A stretch of 20,559 nt of DNA from a virus, in IMG/VR virus record IMGVR_UViG_3300022602_000505, positions 1 through 20,559 of that record; one strand, given 5' to 3'. The number at the start of each line of letters is the position of its first letter. Within the stretch, counting starts at the first letter, position 1. A model generated the notes under the pieces. That model was not told the origin of the DNA. It did not search any database and saw only the letters and a list, made by a program, of their open reading frames with translations. This document shows positions 12,733-19,626 of the stretch, piece after piece. The translations under genes and the position numbers were made by a program.

Positions 12733-15700
12733 TTAAGAAAAGTTAGATATTGTTGTCACAGGAAGATTACTGCCATTCCACCCAACAGCAACAAATGATC
12801 CTGTCGAAGTTGCTATAATAGCGTTTAAACCTCCACCTGTGATTCCTGATATTGTCTGAGGTGGTTTAACCCAGTTTGTACCATCAAACGACACAGCATA
12901 ATCAGCTACGCCCGAAGGATAAGTATAACCCACAGCCGCTAATACTCCTGAAAACGCTGTTGTGTAAGTAACAGACTGCATGTACGATGAAGTTGTACTA
13001 CCACCCATTGGCGCAGGCACACTCCAAGTGGTGCCATTGGTGCTGGTAGAAACCAAAGGATATCCTGGAACACCACTGACATCTTTCCATCCCACTGCTA
13101 CCCACAGATTCAATCCTGATGCCCACACCACACTTTGCATAACTGTGGCAGTGCTGGTGCCGGCCATTACAGCAGGAGCTGACCAAGTGGTGCCATTGCT
13201 ACTTACAGAATATATTGGTAGTCCTGTTAAGTTACTGCCAACTGATACCCAAGAGCCTGCGGTATTAACAGCCACAGCGTTCATTAAAGAAACTGTTGTT
13301 GTTCCGCCCATAGTGGCTACACTTGACCAAATATATCCATTACTGCTGTATGAATATGTGGCATAGTTATTGCTGTTGAATCCCACTGCCACAAACAAAT
13401 TTTGTGTCTGCGACCAAGCAATTGCAAGCATAGGACTGTTAGACAAGGCTTGAATATTGAGTGGTATACTCCAAGTGATTCCGTCTGTGCTGGCCGAGTA
13501 CATGGGATATGAGGTAGTGGGATTATATCCCACCGACACAAACAAATTCAAAGCAGGACTATAAACCATGCCCGTGGGAGACATATTACCAAATGTAACA
13601 GGCGAGCTCCAAACATTTCCATTGTTGGACCATGTGCTATAACCAGCAAAGCTAATGGGACTGTAGCCCACTGCGGCCCAAATGCCGGAAGTACTCACGG
13701 CCACACCTGTTAGTTCTACTGAGGTGTTAGTTGACACCACAGTGGCTGTGGTAAAAGTAGGACGTATGTTTGGAGTAAAGCTGATGATATTACTGACAGG
13801 ACTAGTTTCTAAAATATTGAATGCCTGCATGGTAGCAGTATAAGTAACTCCATTGGTTAGTCCAAACAGTCCAACGTTGGGATTGGTCGTAGAACCTGCC
13901 AACACTGTTGAGGTTGTAAATCCCACAGCCGTAGAAGTAATAACATAGCGCGAAATAGGAAGACCCATGGTATAGGGTGGCAATGAGAAAAATATACTGG
14001 CAGAAGTATTAAGTCCATAGGCCGCAATTAAAATTGGAGAACTTAAATTTTGATCATCCAAGGCCCATCCTTGCCCAATTGTGATGCCAGACCCGATCAC
14101 AAATGCTCCGCACGAAACATTGATCACATAAGTGGTGGTGTTGATGTTGTTTTCTGCTGTTACCGCAATATCTATCACATTGTTGCCTATTGTGATAGGT
14201 AGCGAGCCAGAAGGTGTGCCCGACACAACAGCAACACCGTTGACAGTGATTGAAGTCAGCGCAGAGGCTGCAGTGGGTGTAACTGTGATTGAAGACACCC
14301 CAGAACTCAAGTTGACAGAGTAGTTGGTCACCGAAGGATTAAAAAATGGAATCAGCAGTCCTTGCGACACAGTCAAATTGTTCAACTGACTGATAGAGGT
14401 TCCTGCTTGCAACAAGGATATGATTGCTTGACCATTTGGAGAACCTAGTCCTGTACAGGCATCCCAGCCAGTGCTGGCTCCATAGCCCACAGGTGTAAGA
14501 TCTGCATTGTTGCCCGAAGTTACATCGTACAGCACTGAAGGATTTCGATACAGCGCAGGTGTGATAAATCCTGCCCTTATATTGGTCAGTTGGTTTACTC
14601 CAGCAATTAGTCCAGCCCATAAAGGAGCTGCCGCCGATGTGCCACCCACGGGTGTAGGAACCACTGTGCTAGGAGTGCCAACAAAGTAGGTGTAGCCCGA
14701 AGCAGGGTCAGCATTGGCTGCCACGTCGGGTATGCCCCGGCCAGTCAGTGTGGCTGAAGTTTGTGAACTGTTGCCATAAGCCTCAAAGGCCTGATAAGTG
14801 GCTGTAGAGTATGAGAGGCCTGCTTGCCAAGTGGGCAGACTCTCATATTGGCTAATGCCACCACCTGATCCATACCCAGGATATACTCCTCCCCAGACTG
14901 TTTCCGAGTAAATGGTGCCTGTGGTATTGAGCTGTAGCCGGGTTCCGCCCACAGCCAAAACCCAAGGACTGGTAGCTGGATAACTGGCCTGTACCGTGTA
15001 GTAACTGTTGTTGTAGACTCCTCCTGCTCCGGTATCGCCTGTGGCCACAACCAGTGTAATACCCAGAGCCACACTCTGTACCAGTACAGAATCCACATAG
15101 GCCACAGTACTTGTGGTCCAATACCAACTGTTTTCTCCAGCACCATAGCTGATGCTGATCACTGAGGGATTATTCGTTGTATCGTGTATGGCCGCGTTGA
15201 TGGGATCTGCCCAACTGGGTCCTGCTCCTGTACTGGTAGTGATGGGTCCACCAAAATAGGTCACAATGGTAGCACTGTTGGCCACCGACCCAGCCACAAA
15301 CAGATCCAGCATGACTTCAGACGAGTAGCCATCATAGTAATTGCTGGCAGTACTATTGACCTGTCCATCTACCAGTACATAACTGTTGGCAGGAGGAGGC
15401 AGGCCAATGGCCGCAAACGAGTCCGTGACATTCTGCTGATTGTAGCCGCCACCATACTGTACAATGCCTATGGTCTGCCCAGCTCCTGTGGCAGTGGTGG
15501 GTATTGCATAAGCACGAGCCGCTTGTACAGGAGTTATAGGTGCTAGAGCTACAGCAGTTCCTGTACCAAAAGCCACAGAATCTGAGACTTTAGTACCACG
15601 CTCATAAGGTGGTGCGGTTGACAAATTGGCTATGTGATCAATCACCAACTCTACCAAATCAGGTACTGAAACCTCCCCTGTCCAAGTTCTAACACGAGTT

Positions 15701-16131
15701 CCATTGATTTCAGCCCATACTAACCGTATGCCTAATAACTGATTAACAGCGGCAGCAGAACCAGAAACACGCAGAGTAGCACTGGCGGAATGCGCAGAAT
15801 CTACCGATATGCCCGCTGACTCTAACCAAACGCTAACCAACTCAATATCAGAATCTAACGCCGCAAACTGTGAACAAAAATCCTGATAACTCAAATAACT
15901 GACTTCACGCTCAATAACACGTTGTGCAAACTCCTCTAAACTGGCAGGTCTACGTAGAGCGATAACAAAAGCAACAGATTCTTCCCCTAGTAAGGGAGTG
16001 GTAACAGTATCTAGAGGTAGACTTAGAGCAACAGGTTGAAACATGAATAGGTCCGTAATACTGTATTTATTGATGGCGGTTTGGCCCGAACCCGACTCGC
16101 GATAGCGCGGCGCCAGCGGTTGCAAAGCCAT
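12733..16131 (-). CDS. sedolisin (peptidase S53) with cadherin-like, Fn3-like and beta-propeller domains
   Basis: The protein is 1,132 residues in the longest reading. Residues 50-175 form a pro-kumamolisin activation domain (VAFVIALRRPASLEEFAQ...SASATLRVSGSAAAVNQLLGI). Residues 200-575 are an intact S53 catalytic domain: Glu272 and Asp276 in SSEVMLDLF, oxyanion Asp366 in VATGDTG, catalytic Ser499 in GGTSAAAP, and calcium-site segments YDVTSGNN and GWDACTGLGSPNG. Residues 580-673 resemble a cadherin-like beta-sandwich, and 690-790 an Fn3-like region. From about 810 on, seven AVG strands alternate with six NGxxW/DGxxW strands, as in a six-blade propeller closed by the last strand. Family members are acid serine peptidases. 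Start is uncertain: ATG 16044 (29 codons later) follows an AATAAATA motif and would omit an unusually GC-rich N-terminus. Confidence 0.85.
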   Translation of the reverse strand: MALQPLAPRYRESGSGQTAINKYSITDLFMFQPVALSLPLDTVTTPLLGEESVAFVIALRRPASLEEFAQRVIEREVSYLSYQDFCSQFAALDSDIELVSVWLESAGISVDSAHSASATLRVSGSAAAVNQLLGIRLVWAEINGTRVRTWTGEVSVPDLVELVIDHIANLSTAPPYERGTKVSDSVAFGTGTAVALAPITPVQAARAYAIPTTATGAGQTIGIVQYGGGYNQQNVTDSFAAIGLPPPANSYVLVDGQVNSTASNYYDGYSSEVMLDLFVAGSVANSATIVTYFGGPITTSTGAGPSWADPINAAIHDTTNNPSVISISYGAGENSWYWTTSTVAYVDSVLVQSVALGITLVVATGDTGAGGVYNNSYYTVQASYPATSPWVLAVGGTRLQLNTTGTIYSETVWGGVYPGYGSGGGISQYESLPTWQAGLSYSTATYQAFEAYGNSSQTSATLTGRGIPDVAANADPASGYTYFVGTPSTVVPTPVGGTSAAAPLWAGLIAGVNQLTNIRAGFITPALYRNPSVLYDVTSGNNADLTPVGYGASTGWDACTGLGSPNGQAIISLLQAGTSISQLNNLTVSQGLLIPFFNPSVTNYSVNLSSGVSSITVTPTAASALTSITVNGVAVVSGTPSGSLPITIGNNVIDIAVTAENNINTTTYVINVSCGAFVIGSGITIGQGWALDDQNLSSPILIAAYGLNTSASIFFSLPPYTMGLPISRYVITSTAVGFTTSTVLAGSTTNPNVGLFGLTNGVTYTATMQAFNILETSPVSNIISFTPNIRPTFTTATVVSTNTSVELTGVAVSTSGIWAAVGYSPISFAGYSTWSNNGNVWSSPVTFGNMSPTGMVYSPALNLFVSVGYNPTTSYPMYSASTDGITWSIPLNIQALSNSPMLAIAWSQTQNLFVAVGFNSNNYATYSYSSNGYIWSSVATMGGTTTVSLMNAVAVNTAGSWVSVGSNLTGLPIYSVSSNGTTWSAPAVMAGTSTATVMQSVVWASGLNLWVAVGWKDVSGVPGYPLVSTSTNGTTWSVPAPMGGSTTSSYMQSVTYTTAFSGVLAAVGYTYPSGVADYAVSFDGTNWVKPPQTISGITGGGLNAIIATSTGSFVAVGWNGSNLPVTTISNFS
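16064..16071 (-). promoter_or_regulatory. late-promoter-like AATAAATA inside the 5' end of the sedolisin gene
   Basis: The bottom strand reads AATAAATA followed by C, as at two other late-type sites. The predicted start near 16058 would give a 14-base leader before ATG 16044. If used, the protein begins at MFQPVALSLPL. If not, the motif is only part of the coding sequence (INKYS). Confidence 0.35.
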
Positions 16132-16156
16132 TTTTGAGTGGTCTTTAATCTACACA

Positions 16157-16310
16157 CAGAATGAATCGTACAGTGAGTCTTACAATGAATCTTACTATAC
16201 ACATAATGAATATCTACAGTGAATCGTACAGTATACACTACAGTGAATCGTACAGTATACACTACAGTGAATCTTACAGTATACGCTACAGTGAGTTCTA
16301 GACTGCCGCC
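16157..16310. repeat. 12-bp hemi-repeat array (24-bp iterons)
   Basis: About twelve consecutive 12-base units. Type A is TACAGTGAATCK and type B is TACAGTATACRC. The core 16215-16286 is three perfect-phase A-B pairs (24-base direct repeats, two of them nearly identical), with more degenerate A units on the left and a decayed end on the right. All TACAGT elements point the same way. The array lies just upstream of the sedolisin gene, ending 26 bases from ATG 16131. Iterons for a DNA-binding protein, at a promoter or origin, are the likeliest reading. Confidence 0.8.
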
Positions 16311-16580
16311 GAACTCTACACACAGTAGTGAGCCGAGACCTATATGCAACTCTAAAAAAATAGCGCAAAAAAATTTTAGAATCCAGAATCGGGGACCCGA
16401 GACCGGTATATGCAGGCTAAAAAATTGCTGTGCAATAAAAAGCAGATCTGGAGATCTAGATCTAGGGGTTTTTAATCTAACTCGGGTTTTTTAAGGTGGA
16501 GGGATTTTAGAAGAATTTAGGAAGAATTTTAGAACTTTAGGCAAGCTAGTTGTTAAAAAACAACAAGGATTTAGTTGTAT
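16311..16580. other. non-coding stretch with a 12-bp AGATCT palindrome
   Basis: No credible gene on either strand. AGATCTAGATCT at 16452-16463 is a perfect palindrome, with another AGATCT at 16444-16449. Two short T-runs follow on the + strand (GGGGTTTTT, CGGGTTTTTT), and GTTGTT-AAAA-AACAAC forms a weak dyad near 16550-16565. The purine-rich stretch around 16495-16540 has A/T-G bias only. I see no tRNA and no convincing promoter. Confidence 0.5.
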
Positions 16581-16640
16581 AGACCAGGCCACCCCTCAGT
16601 ACAGACCAGGCCACCCCTCAGTACAGACCAGGGCACCCCC
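16581..16640. repeat. 22-bp tandem direct repeat, two copies plus a partial third
   Basis: Unit AGACCAGGCCACCCCTCAGT plus AC occurs at 16581-16602 and 16603-16624 with no differences. A third begins at 16625 but diverges after AGACCAGG. It is GC-rich, unlike the AT-rich stretch to its left. It sits downstream of the last early gene (minus strand), in the untranslated 3' region. Confidence 0.8.
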
Positions 16641-16649
16641 ACCGTGCCC
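16631..16649 (-). terminator. GC-rich hairpin after the last early gene
   Basis: GGGCAC and GTGCCC flank a seven-base C-rich loop, about 15 bases downstream of the stop of the minus-strand gene ending at 16665. The stem is strong but no U-run follows on the minus strand, so it would be a non-canonical or protein-aided terminator. An RNA-stabilising structure is the other possibility. Confidence 0.35.
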
Positions 16650-16664
16650 CAGCCTGCCTACACC

Positions 16665-17024
16665 TTAATCTAAGCGTGAACCTGCGTAAACACTCTCAAG
16701 TCCCAAGCGCTCTTCGAGTACCTTTGCGTAGGCCACTGCGCCTGCTTCTAATATGCTGACACTCTGTGTGCCCATTTGGCTGGGATTCCACAAGCAAAGC
16801 GCACCCGTGTAGTCCTTACGGAAGCCTGCGCTCTGTAGGGCTTTGCCTAACCGACTGTTACTTCTTACACCGTACACATTGACCCAAGCAAAGCCACAGG
16901 CATCTCTATCACCGTGCCGGCTGTAGAAGTCTTTAGCCGCTGTACGGGCTTGGATACCTGCTTCGTTGAGTACGTCTTGTACTGCTGTCGGGTTAAATGC
17001 TTCTCGAGTTGCTAGTGCGAACAT
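16665..17024 (-). CDS. conserved phage early protein, unknown function
   Basis: The protein is 119 residues. AAGGAG lies nine bases before ATG 17024, and its own sigma-70 promoter is at 17059-17087. The central block RHGDRDACGFAWVNVYGVRSNSRLGKALQSAGF and a C-terminus ending AGSRLD are ones I associate with a short protein found in many T4-like and other phages. It has no signal peptide or known catalytic motif. It is the last gene of the cassette block in transcription order. Confidence 0.7.
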   Translation of the reverse strand: MFALATREAFNPTAVQDVLNEAGIQARTAAKDFYSRHGDRDACGFAWVNVYGVRSNSRLGKALQSAGFRKDYTGALCLWNPSQMGTQSVSILEAGAVAYAKVLEERLGLESVYAGSRLD

Positions 17025-17058
17025 AGTGTGTGCTCCTTAGTGCGTTGTTGATGTATGT

Positions 17059-17087
17059 ATTATACTGAATTATCTGCGGGTTGTCAA
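17059..17087 (-). promoter_or_regulatory. sigma-70 promoter, cassette 1
   Basis: The bottom strand has TTGACA (17082-17087), 17 bases, then TATAAT (17059-17064), followed by ACATACATC, a variant of the shared leader. The -35 region lies inside the end of the membrane-protein gene 17070-17255 and is flanked by CGGG...CCCG. It drives the gene ending at 16665. Confidence 0.9.
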
Positions 17088-17255
17088 GCCCGTTACGCCT
17101 GCCGCAAATAAGCCACAGCCTGCTAGGGCAATGACTGCGAGTGTGATCAGTTCACTATCCGGGGCGGTGTCAACTGTGCCTGAGACCGCGTAGACTAAAA
17201 AGAATCCTGTGGCGGCTACGGTTGCATCGCATAGTGCGTATAGTTTATTTGACAT
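17070..17255 (-). CDS. 61-residue membrane protein with two helices
   Basis: The start is at ATG 17255 (MSNKLYALCD...), with CAGGAG just upstream and the promoter at 17287-17315. The longer TTG frame to 17315 would overlap the -10 and -35 boxes and is rejected. There are two hydrophobic stretches, about 10-27 (TVAATGFFLVYAVSGTV) and 36-55 (LITLAVIALAGCGLFAAGVT), with a short acidic loop between. The C-terminus is TTRR, suggesting it stays cytoplasmic. A small inner-membrane protein made early; function unknown. Confidence 0.65.
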   Translation of the reverse strand: MSNKLYALCDATVAATGFFLVYAVSGTVDTAPDSELITLAVIALAGCGLFAAGVTGLTTRR

Positions 17256-17286
17256 AGTGTACTCCTGTTTGTTTGTCGATGTGTGT

Positions 17287-17315
17287 ATTATAACGGGTTT
17301 AGGATAACCCGTCAA
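17287..17315 (-). promoter_or_regulatory. sigma-70 promoter, cassette 2, with perfect spacer dyad
   Basis: The bottom strand has TTGACG (17310-17315), 17 bases, TATAAT (17287-17292). ACGGGTT and AACCCGT (17293-17312, six bases between) form a perfect inverted repeat running from the last three bases of -35 to the base before -10. The unusual G of TTGACG is matched in the dyad. The shared AACCCTACAGGTT box lies at the -35 edge. Confidence 0.88.
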
Positions 17316-17326
17316 CCTGTAGGGTT
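17314..17326 (-). repeat. AACCCTACAGGTT box, copy 1
   Basis: A dyad-like 13-base element (AACC-N5-GGTT) abutting -35 and following the stop of the GP88-like gene. It is identical to copies at 20166 and 20546. Confidence 0.75.
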
Positions 17327-18022
17327 TTAGGCCTGTTGTAAACGGATCACAAAGCCCGAGTAATCTTTCTTTGCCCGTCCCTTAGCCCGAAGCCCTGCGA
17401 TACTACCTTTGGGATCTAAGAAGCGCAGATCGTGCTCGTCAGCATCGTGTACTGGTAGTCCCCGGTACTCTGCGGGAACTTGATCAAACACTGCCGCAAT
17501 CGTATATCCCTGACGACGGGCTTCGGCTACATCAGCTTCGTTGCCATCTGCTTGGCTGAATGTAAGGTGGTAGTTGGGCAGGTGCTTTATTTTACGACCT
17601 AAGACCTTGGTGTAGTCATAGAACTGTACTGTAGGAAACTTTTCAATAATGCCCCACTTTTCTACTGCCAAGTCACTGGTACCATTTAAACGGAATACAG
17701 GCGTGAGTCCTTGCTTCTCTGCGAAGCGGATGCCCCGGCGGATGTCAGCTTCTAAGTCTGCTAAGAATTGATCGCGATCAAAGAAGTACTGTACAGTCTT
17801 GCGGATGCGAGCCTTTTGGATTGTATTCGTGTTCTCGCCTTTGCGGAACATGCCACCGCGTCCTGCTGTATTAAGGCAAGCGGCCCGACAGCCTGCGGTA
17901 GCCTTAGGGCATGTATTATGTCCTGACAAGTCTGCTGGCGCTAGATGCAGGATGAAGCTAAGGTAGCCCAACTTGGTGCCCTTTTGGATTTTGGGATTGG
18001 CTGTACTAAGTAATTTAAACAT
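17327..18022 (-). CDS. GP88-family-like phage protein with three conserved-looking cysteines
   Basis: The protein is 231 residues. AAGGAG lies eight bases before ATG 18022, and its own promoter is at 18050-18078. The N-terminus has DLSGHNTCPKATAGCRAACL, with Cys38, Cys45 and Cys49 (C-x6-C-x3-C), followed by AGRGGMFRK and strand-helix alternation (LTPVFRLNGTSDLAVEKWGI, TVQFYDYTKV, YHLTFSQADGNEADVAEARRQGYTIAAVFD). This order matches the 'Gene product 88' phage family as I know it. The Cys cluster plus barrel-like alternation recalls radical-SAM folds, but the spacing is not the canonical C-x3-C-x2-C. Function is unproven. Confidence 0.7.
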   Translation of the reverse strand: MFKLLSTANPKIQKGTKLGYLSFILHLAPADLSGHNTCPKATAGCRAACLNTAGRGGMFRKGENTNTIQKARIRKTVQYFFDRDQFLADLEADIRRGIRFAEKQGLTPVFRLNGTSDLAVEKWGIIEKFPTVQFYDYTKVLGRKIKHLPNYHLTFSQADGNEADVAEARRQGYTIAAVFDQVPAEYRGLPVHDADEHDLRFLDPKGSIAGLRAKGRAKKDYSGFVIRLQQA

Positions 18023-18049
18023 CTCTGCTCCTTTTTAGTGTATGTGTGT

Positions 18050-18078
18050 ATTATACAATTAATCAATCTGGATGTCAA
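18050..18078 (-). promoter_or_regulatory. sigma-70 promoter, cassette 3
   Basis: The bottom strand has TTGACA (18073-18078), 17 bases, TATAAT (18050-18055), then ACACACATACAC. It overlaps the 3' end of the gene 18059-18244. No spacer dyad and no AACCCTACAGGTT box. It drives the GP88-like gene. Confidence 0.9.
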
Positions 18079-18244
18079 CCAGGCGACCAGATCGAAATAT
18101 CCAGTAGGTTTCCAATCTGTTGTAACTAACCCACACACAATCATTGCCAGGTCGCATGGTGTAATGCTCTACGTTATCCGTTGCAAGTAGTTCCGCTATA
18201 ATCATAACTTCTAAGGGATTCAGGCTGGGATCGATGTGTCTCAC
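18059..18244 (-). CDS. 61-residue early protein, unknown function
   Basis: The start is placed at GTG 18244, which overlaps the upstream stop as GTGA and has an AGAGGG site about eight bases before it. Another GTG at 18304 would overlap the previous gene by 64 bases. The sequence (RHIDPSLNPLEVMIIAELLATDNVEHYTM...VWVSYNRLETYWIFRSGRLVDIQID) is soluble, acidic, alpha then beta. It is the last gene of the ATPase operon by position. No family is recognised. Confidence 0.5.
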   Translation of the reverse strand: MRHIDPSLNPLEVMIIAELLATDNVEHYTMRPGNDCVWVSYNRLETYWIFRSGRLVDIQID

Positions 18245-18468
18245 AGCTGGCCCTCTGCTTCTAGTTCTGCTACAGCTTCGTTGAAGGCACTCGCAATATC
18301 CCACACGCTGTTGGCCACTCTGATGTCCCTGTGTCGTTTGCGCTGTGCCGATCCCTCCCGGTAGACCATGGGATAGTGATGTTCACAATAAGAAAACAAT
18401 TCAACTGAGGGATTAGAACATGTTTCTACCGTGCTGGCCGGTCCCATCCAGGTACATTTATTTGTCAT
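18241..18468 (-). CDS. 75-residue Cys/His phage protein
   Basis: Cys5, Cys17, Cys28, His30 and His31 (KCTWMG...TCSNPS...YCEHHYPMVY) suggest one zinc site. YREGSAQRKRHRDIRVANSVWDIASAFNEA follows, a basic segment then an amphipathic helix. I recall 'YC..HYP..Y..G.AQRKR..D' from small phage proteins. It overlaps the preceding membrane-protein gene by 11 bases and is coupled to the next gene by GTGA. Role unknown; nucleic-acid or protein binding is a guess from the charge pattern. Confidence 0.65.
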   Translation of the reverse strand: MTNKCTWMGPASTVETCSNPSVELFSYCEHHYPMVYREGSAQRKRHRDIRVANSVWDIASAFNEAVAELEAEGQL

Positions 18469-18700
18469 CGTTGTCTTTCAATAGTTGCCTAATTTCATCT
18501 ACCTTGTCTGGTGGCATTTGAATCACTGAGTGTATGCCATCACCCATGCCTGATATGTAAGCCACAAACTCCATAATCAAAGCCAGTGATACAATGCCCA
18601 TTGATAAGACCCAATCCACTTGGGCCTGCCATAACATCACTATTATGGCACCCAGGCACACTGCCCTTTGTCCCAGTCTGCCTGTAAGTGCGTCCCACAT
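18458..18700 (-). CDS. 80-residue membrane protein
   Basis: Two hydrophobic helices: about 11-26 (RAVCLGAIIVMLWQAQ) and 31-49 (VLSMGIVSLALIMEFVAYI). A polar C-terminal tail follows (QMPPDKVDEIRQLLKDNDDK). It begins one base after the ATPase stop, with AAGGAAATAAT serving as ribosome-binding region across the junction, so it is translated with the ATPase. A membrane partner for the ATPase is possible but unproven. Confidence 0.6.
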   Translation of the reverse strand: MWDALTGRLGQRAVCLGAIIVMLWQAQVDWVLSMGIVSLALIMEFVAYISGMGDGIHSVIQMPPDKVDEIRQLLKDNDDK

Positions 18701-18701
18701 A

Positions 18702-19562
18702 TTATTTCCTTTTCATACAGGTTGTACGGGCCATGGCTTGCCAGTTGTTAGGAAAGGATTTACGCAGATCAGCAATCTTAAGAACCATGCGCAGACTCAA
18801 TTCACGCAGAGTATCAGCATTGGCTAGAATGAAGTCGACGATCTCATCCTTTGCTACAGCTGGCTCGTTGAACTCGTAAGCGTCCAACATACCATCGCTT
18901 ACGATCTGCCGGATGCGCAAGATCTTCTCACGTGTGGTGTCCATCTGTAGATCAATGTAGTGACAGCGTGACTCAAGCGCATCCAAGTGATCACGTAGAC
19001 GTTTGCTCTTTACGTGTTCAAACTTGATGTTGGTGATGAAGATGGCCGCGCCTTTGAACTCAAAGCGATCTGGAATGCCTTCACTACGCAAGAGTCTGCT
19101 GTCAGTGTTCCAAGCGATATAACGCTTCTTGCTGGAGTCCAAGGCACCCTTGAGAATGTTAAGACTCAAGTCTTCCATTAAGATGCTGTCGCAATCATCA
19201 AACACCAACACATTGCCTTCTGCGGCAAACTCGTAGAGCTTGGCATACAGGCCTAAGGCGCTCATAGCACCTTTGACGATTTCGTATTTGGGTTTGCGTT
19301 CAGCCAGTGTGTTGAACAGATCCGACTTTTGTAGTACTGCCTCAACTCCAAAGCTCTTACCAACCCCAGGAGGTCCACTTACGATCATAGCACGAACATC
19401 ACCCTGCTTGACAGCCAGGGTCATGTCGTTGAGAATTTGAAAACGTTCGCGTAATCGTTCGATGATACTCTCATCACTCTCACGTGCCACTTCTCGTTCT
19501 CTTGCTTGGATAGCGTCTGTATCAAACTCTAAAACCGTTGCTGATGCCTTTGCTTTTGCCAT
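18702..19562 (-). CDS. AAA+ ATPase, early phage gene
   Basis: The protein is 286 residues. Walker A is GPPGVGKS at 63-70, Walker B VLVFDDCDS at 118-126, sensor-1 IFITN at 174-178, and RDHLDALESRCHYIDL near 190-210 looks like the arginine-finger/sensor region. A C-terminal helical lid follows (DEIVDFILANADTLRELSLRMVLKIADLRKS). The N-terminal 40 residues are charged and helical. It fits the compact AAA+ proteins found in T4-like phages, rather than a clamp loader or terminase. Its target is unknown. Promoter 19598-19626 drives it and the next three genes. AAAGGAAAG lies just before the ATG. Confidence 0.82.
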   Translation of the reverse strand: MAKAKASATVLEFDTDAIQAREREVARESDESIIERLRERFQILNDMTLAVKQGDVRAMIVSGPPGVGKSFGVEAVLQKSDLFNTLAERKPKYEIVKGAMSALGLYAKLYEFAAEGNVLVFDDCDSILMEDLSLNILKGALDSSKKRYIAWNTDSRLLRSEGIPDRFEFKGAAIFITNIKFEHVKSKRLRDHLDALESRCHYIDLQMDTTREKILRIRQIVSDGMLDAYEFNEPAVAKDEIVDFILANADTLRELSLRMVLKIADLRKSFPNNWQAMARTTCMKRK

Positions 19563-19597
19563 TTGCTTTCCTTTGCTGGTTTATTTACTATGTGTGT

Positions 19598-19626
19598 ATT
19601 ATACTATCATTTACCTATCTTGTCAA
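19598..19626 (-). promoter_or_regulatory. sigma-70 promoter, cassette 4 (ATPase operon)
   Basis: The bottom strand has TTGACA (19621-19626), 17 bases, TATAAT (19598-19603), then ACACACATAG. The -35 and most of the spacer lie inside the last codons of the gene 19607-19840. No box and no spacer dyad. Confidence 0.9.

Noticed and set aside
13300-15546. Several open frames opposite to or out of frame with the sedolisin gene (for example 15184-15546 +, 14745-15146 -)
   Set aside because: They are low in plausible protein features, lack ribosome-binding sites and lie fully inside a gene with intact domains.
16157-16310. CRISPR array
   Set aside because: The repeats are directly adjacent with no spacers, units are 12/24 bases, and no cas-like gene is nearby.
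16157-16310. LexA-type operators from the TACAGT elements
   Set aside because: All copies face the same way. The inverted CTGT-N8-ACAG arrangement needed for LexA is absent.
16023-16349. A 108-residue minus-strand frame across the repeat array (TVRFTVVYTV repeats)
   Set aside because: Its repetitive protein is just the 24-base repeat read in frame. It overlaps the sedolisin start and has no ribosome-binding site.
16311-16580. tRNA or other structured RNA
   Set aside because: No cloverleaf or T-loop sequence could be found. Only short palindromes are present.
17256-17315. N-terminal extension of the 61-residue membrane protein from TTG 17315
   Set aside because: It would begin inside the -35 box and run through the -10 box. 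ATG 17255 has a clear CAGGAG site.
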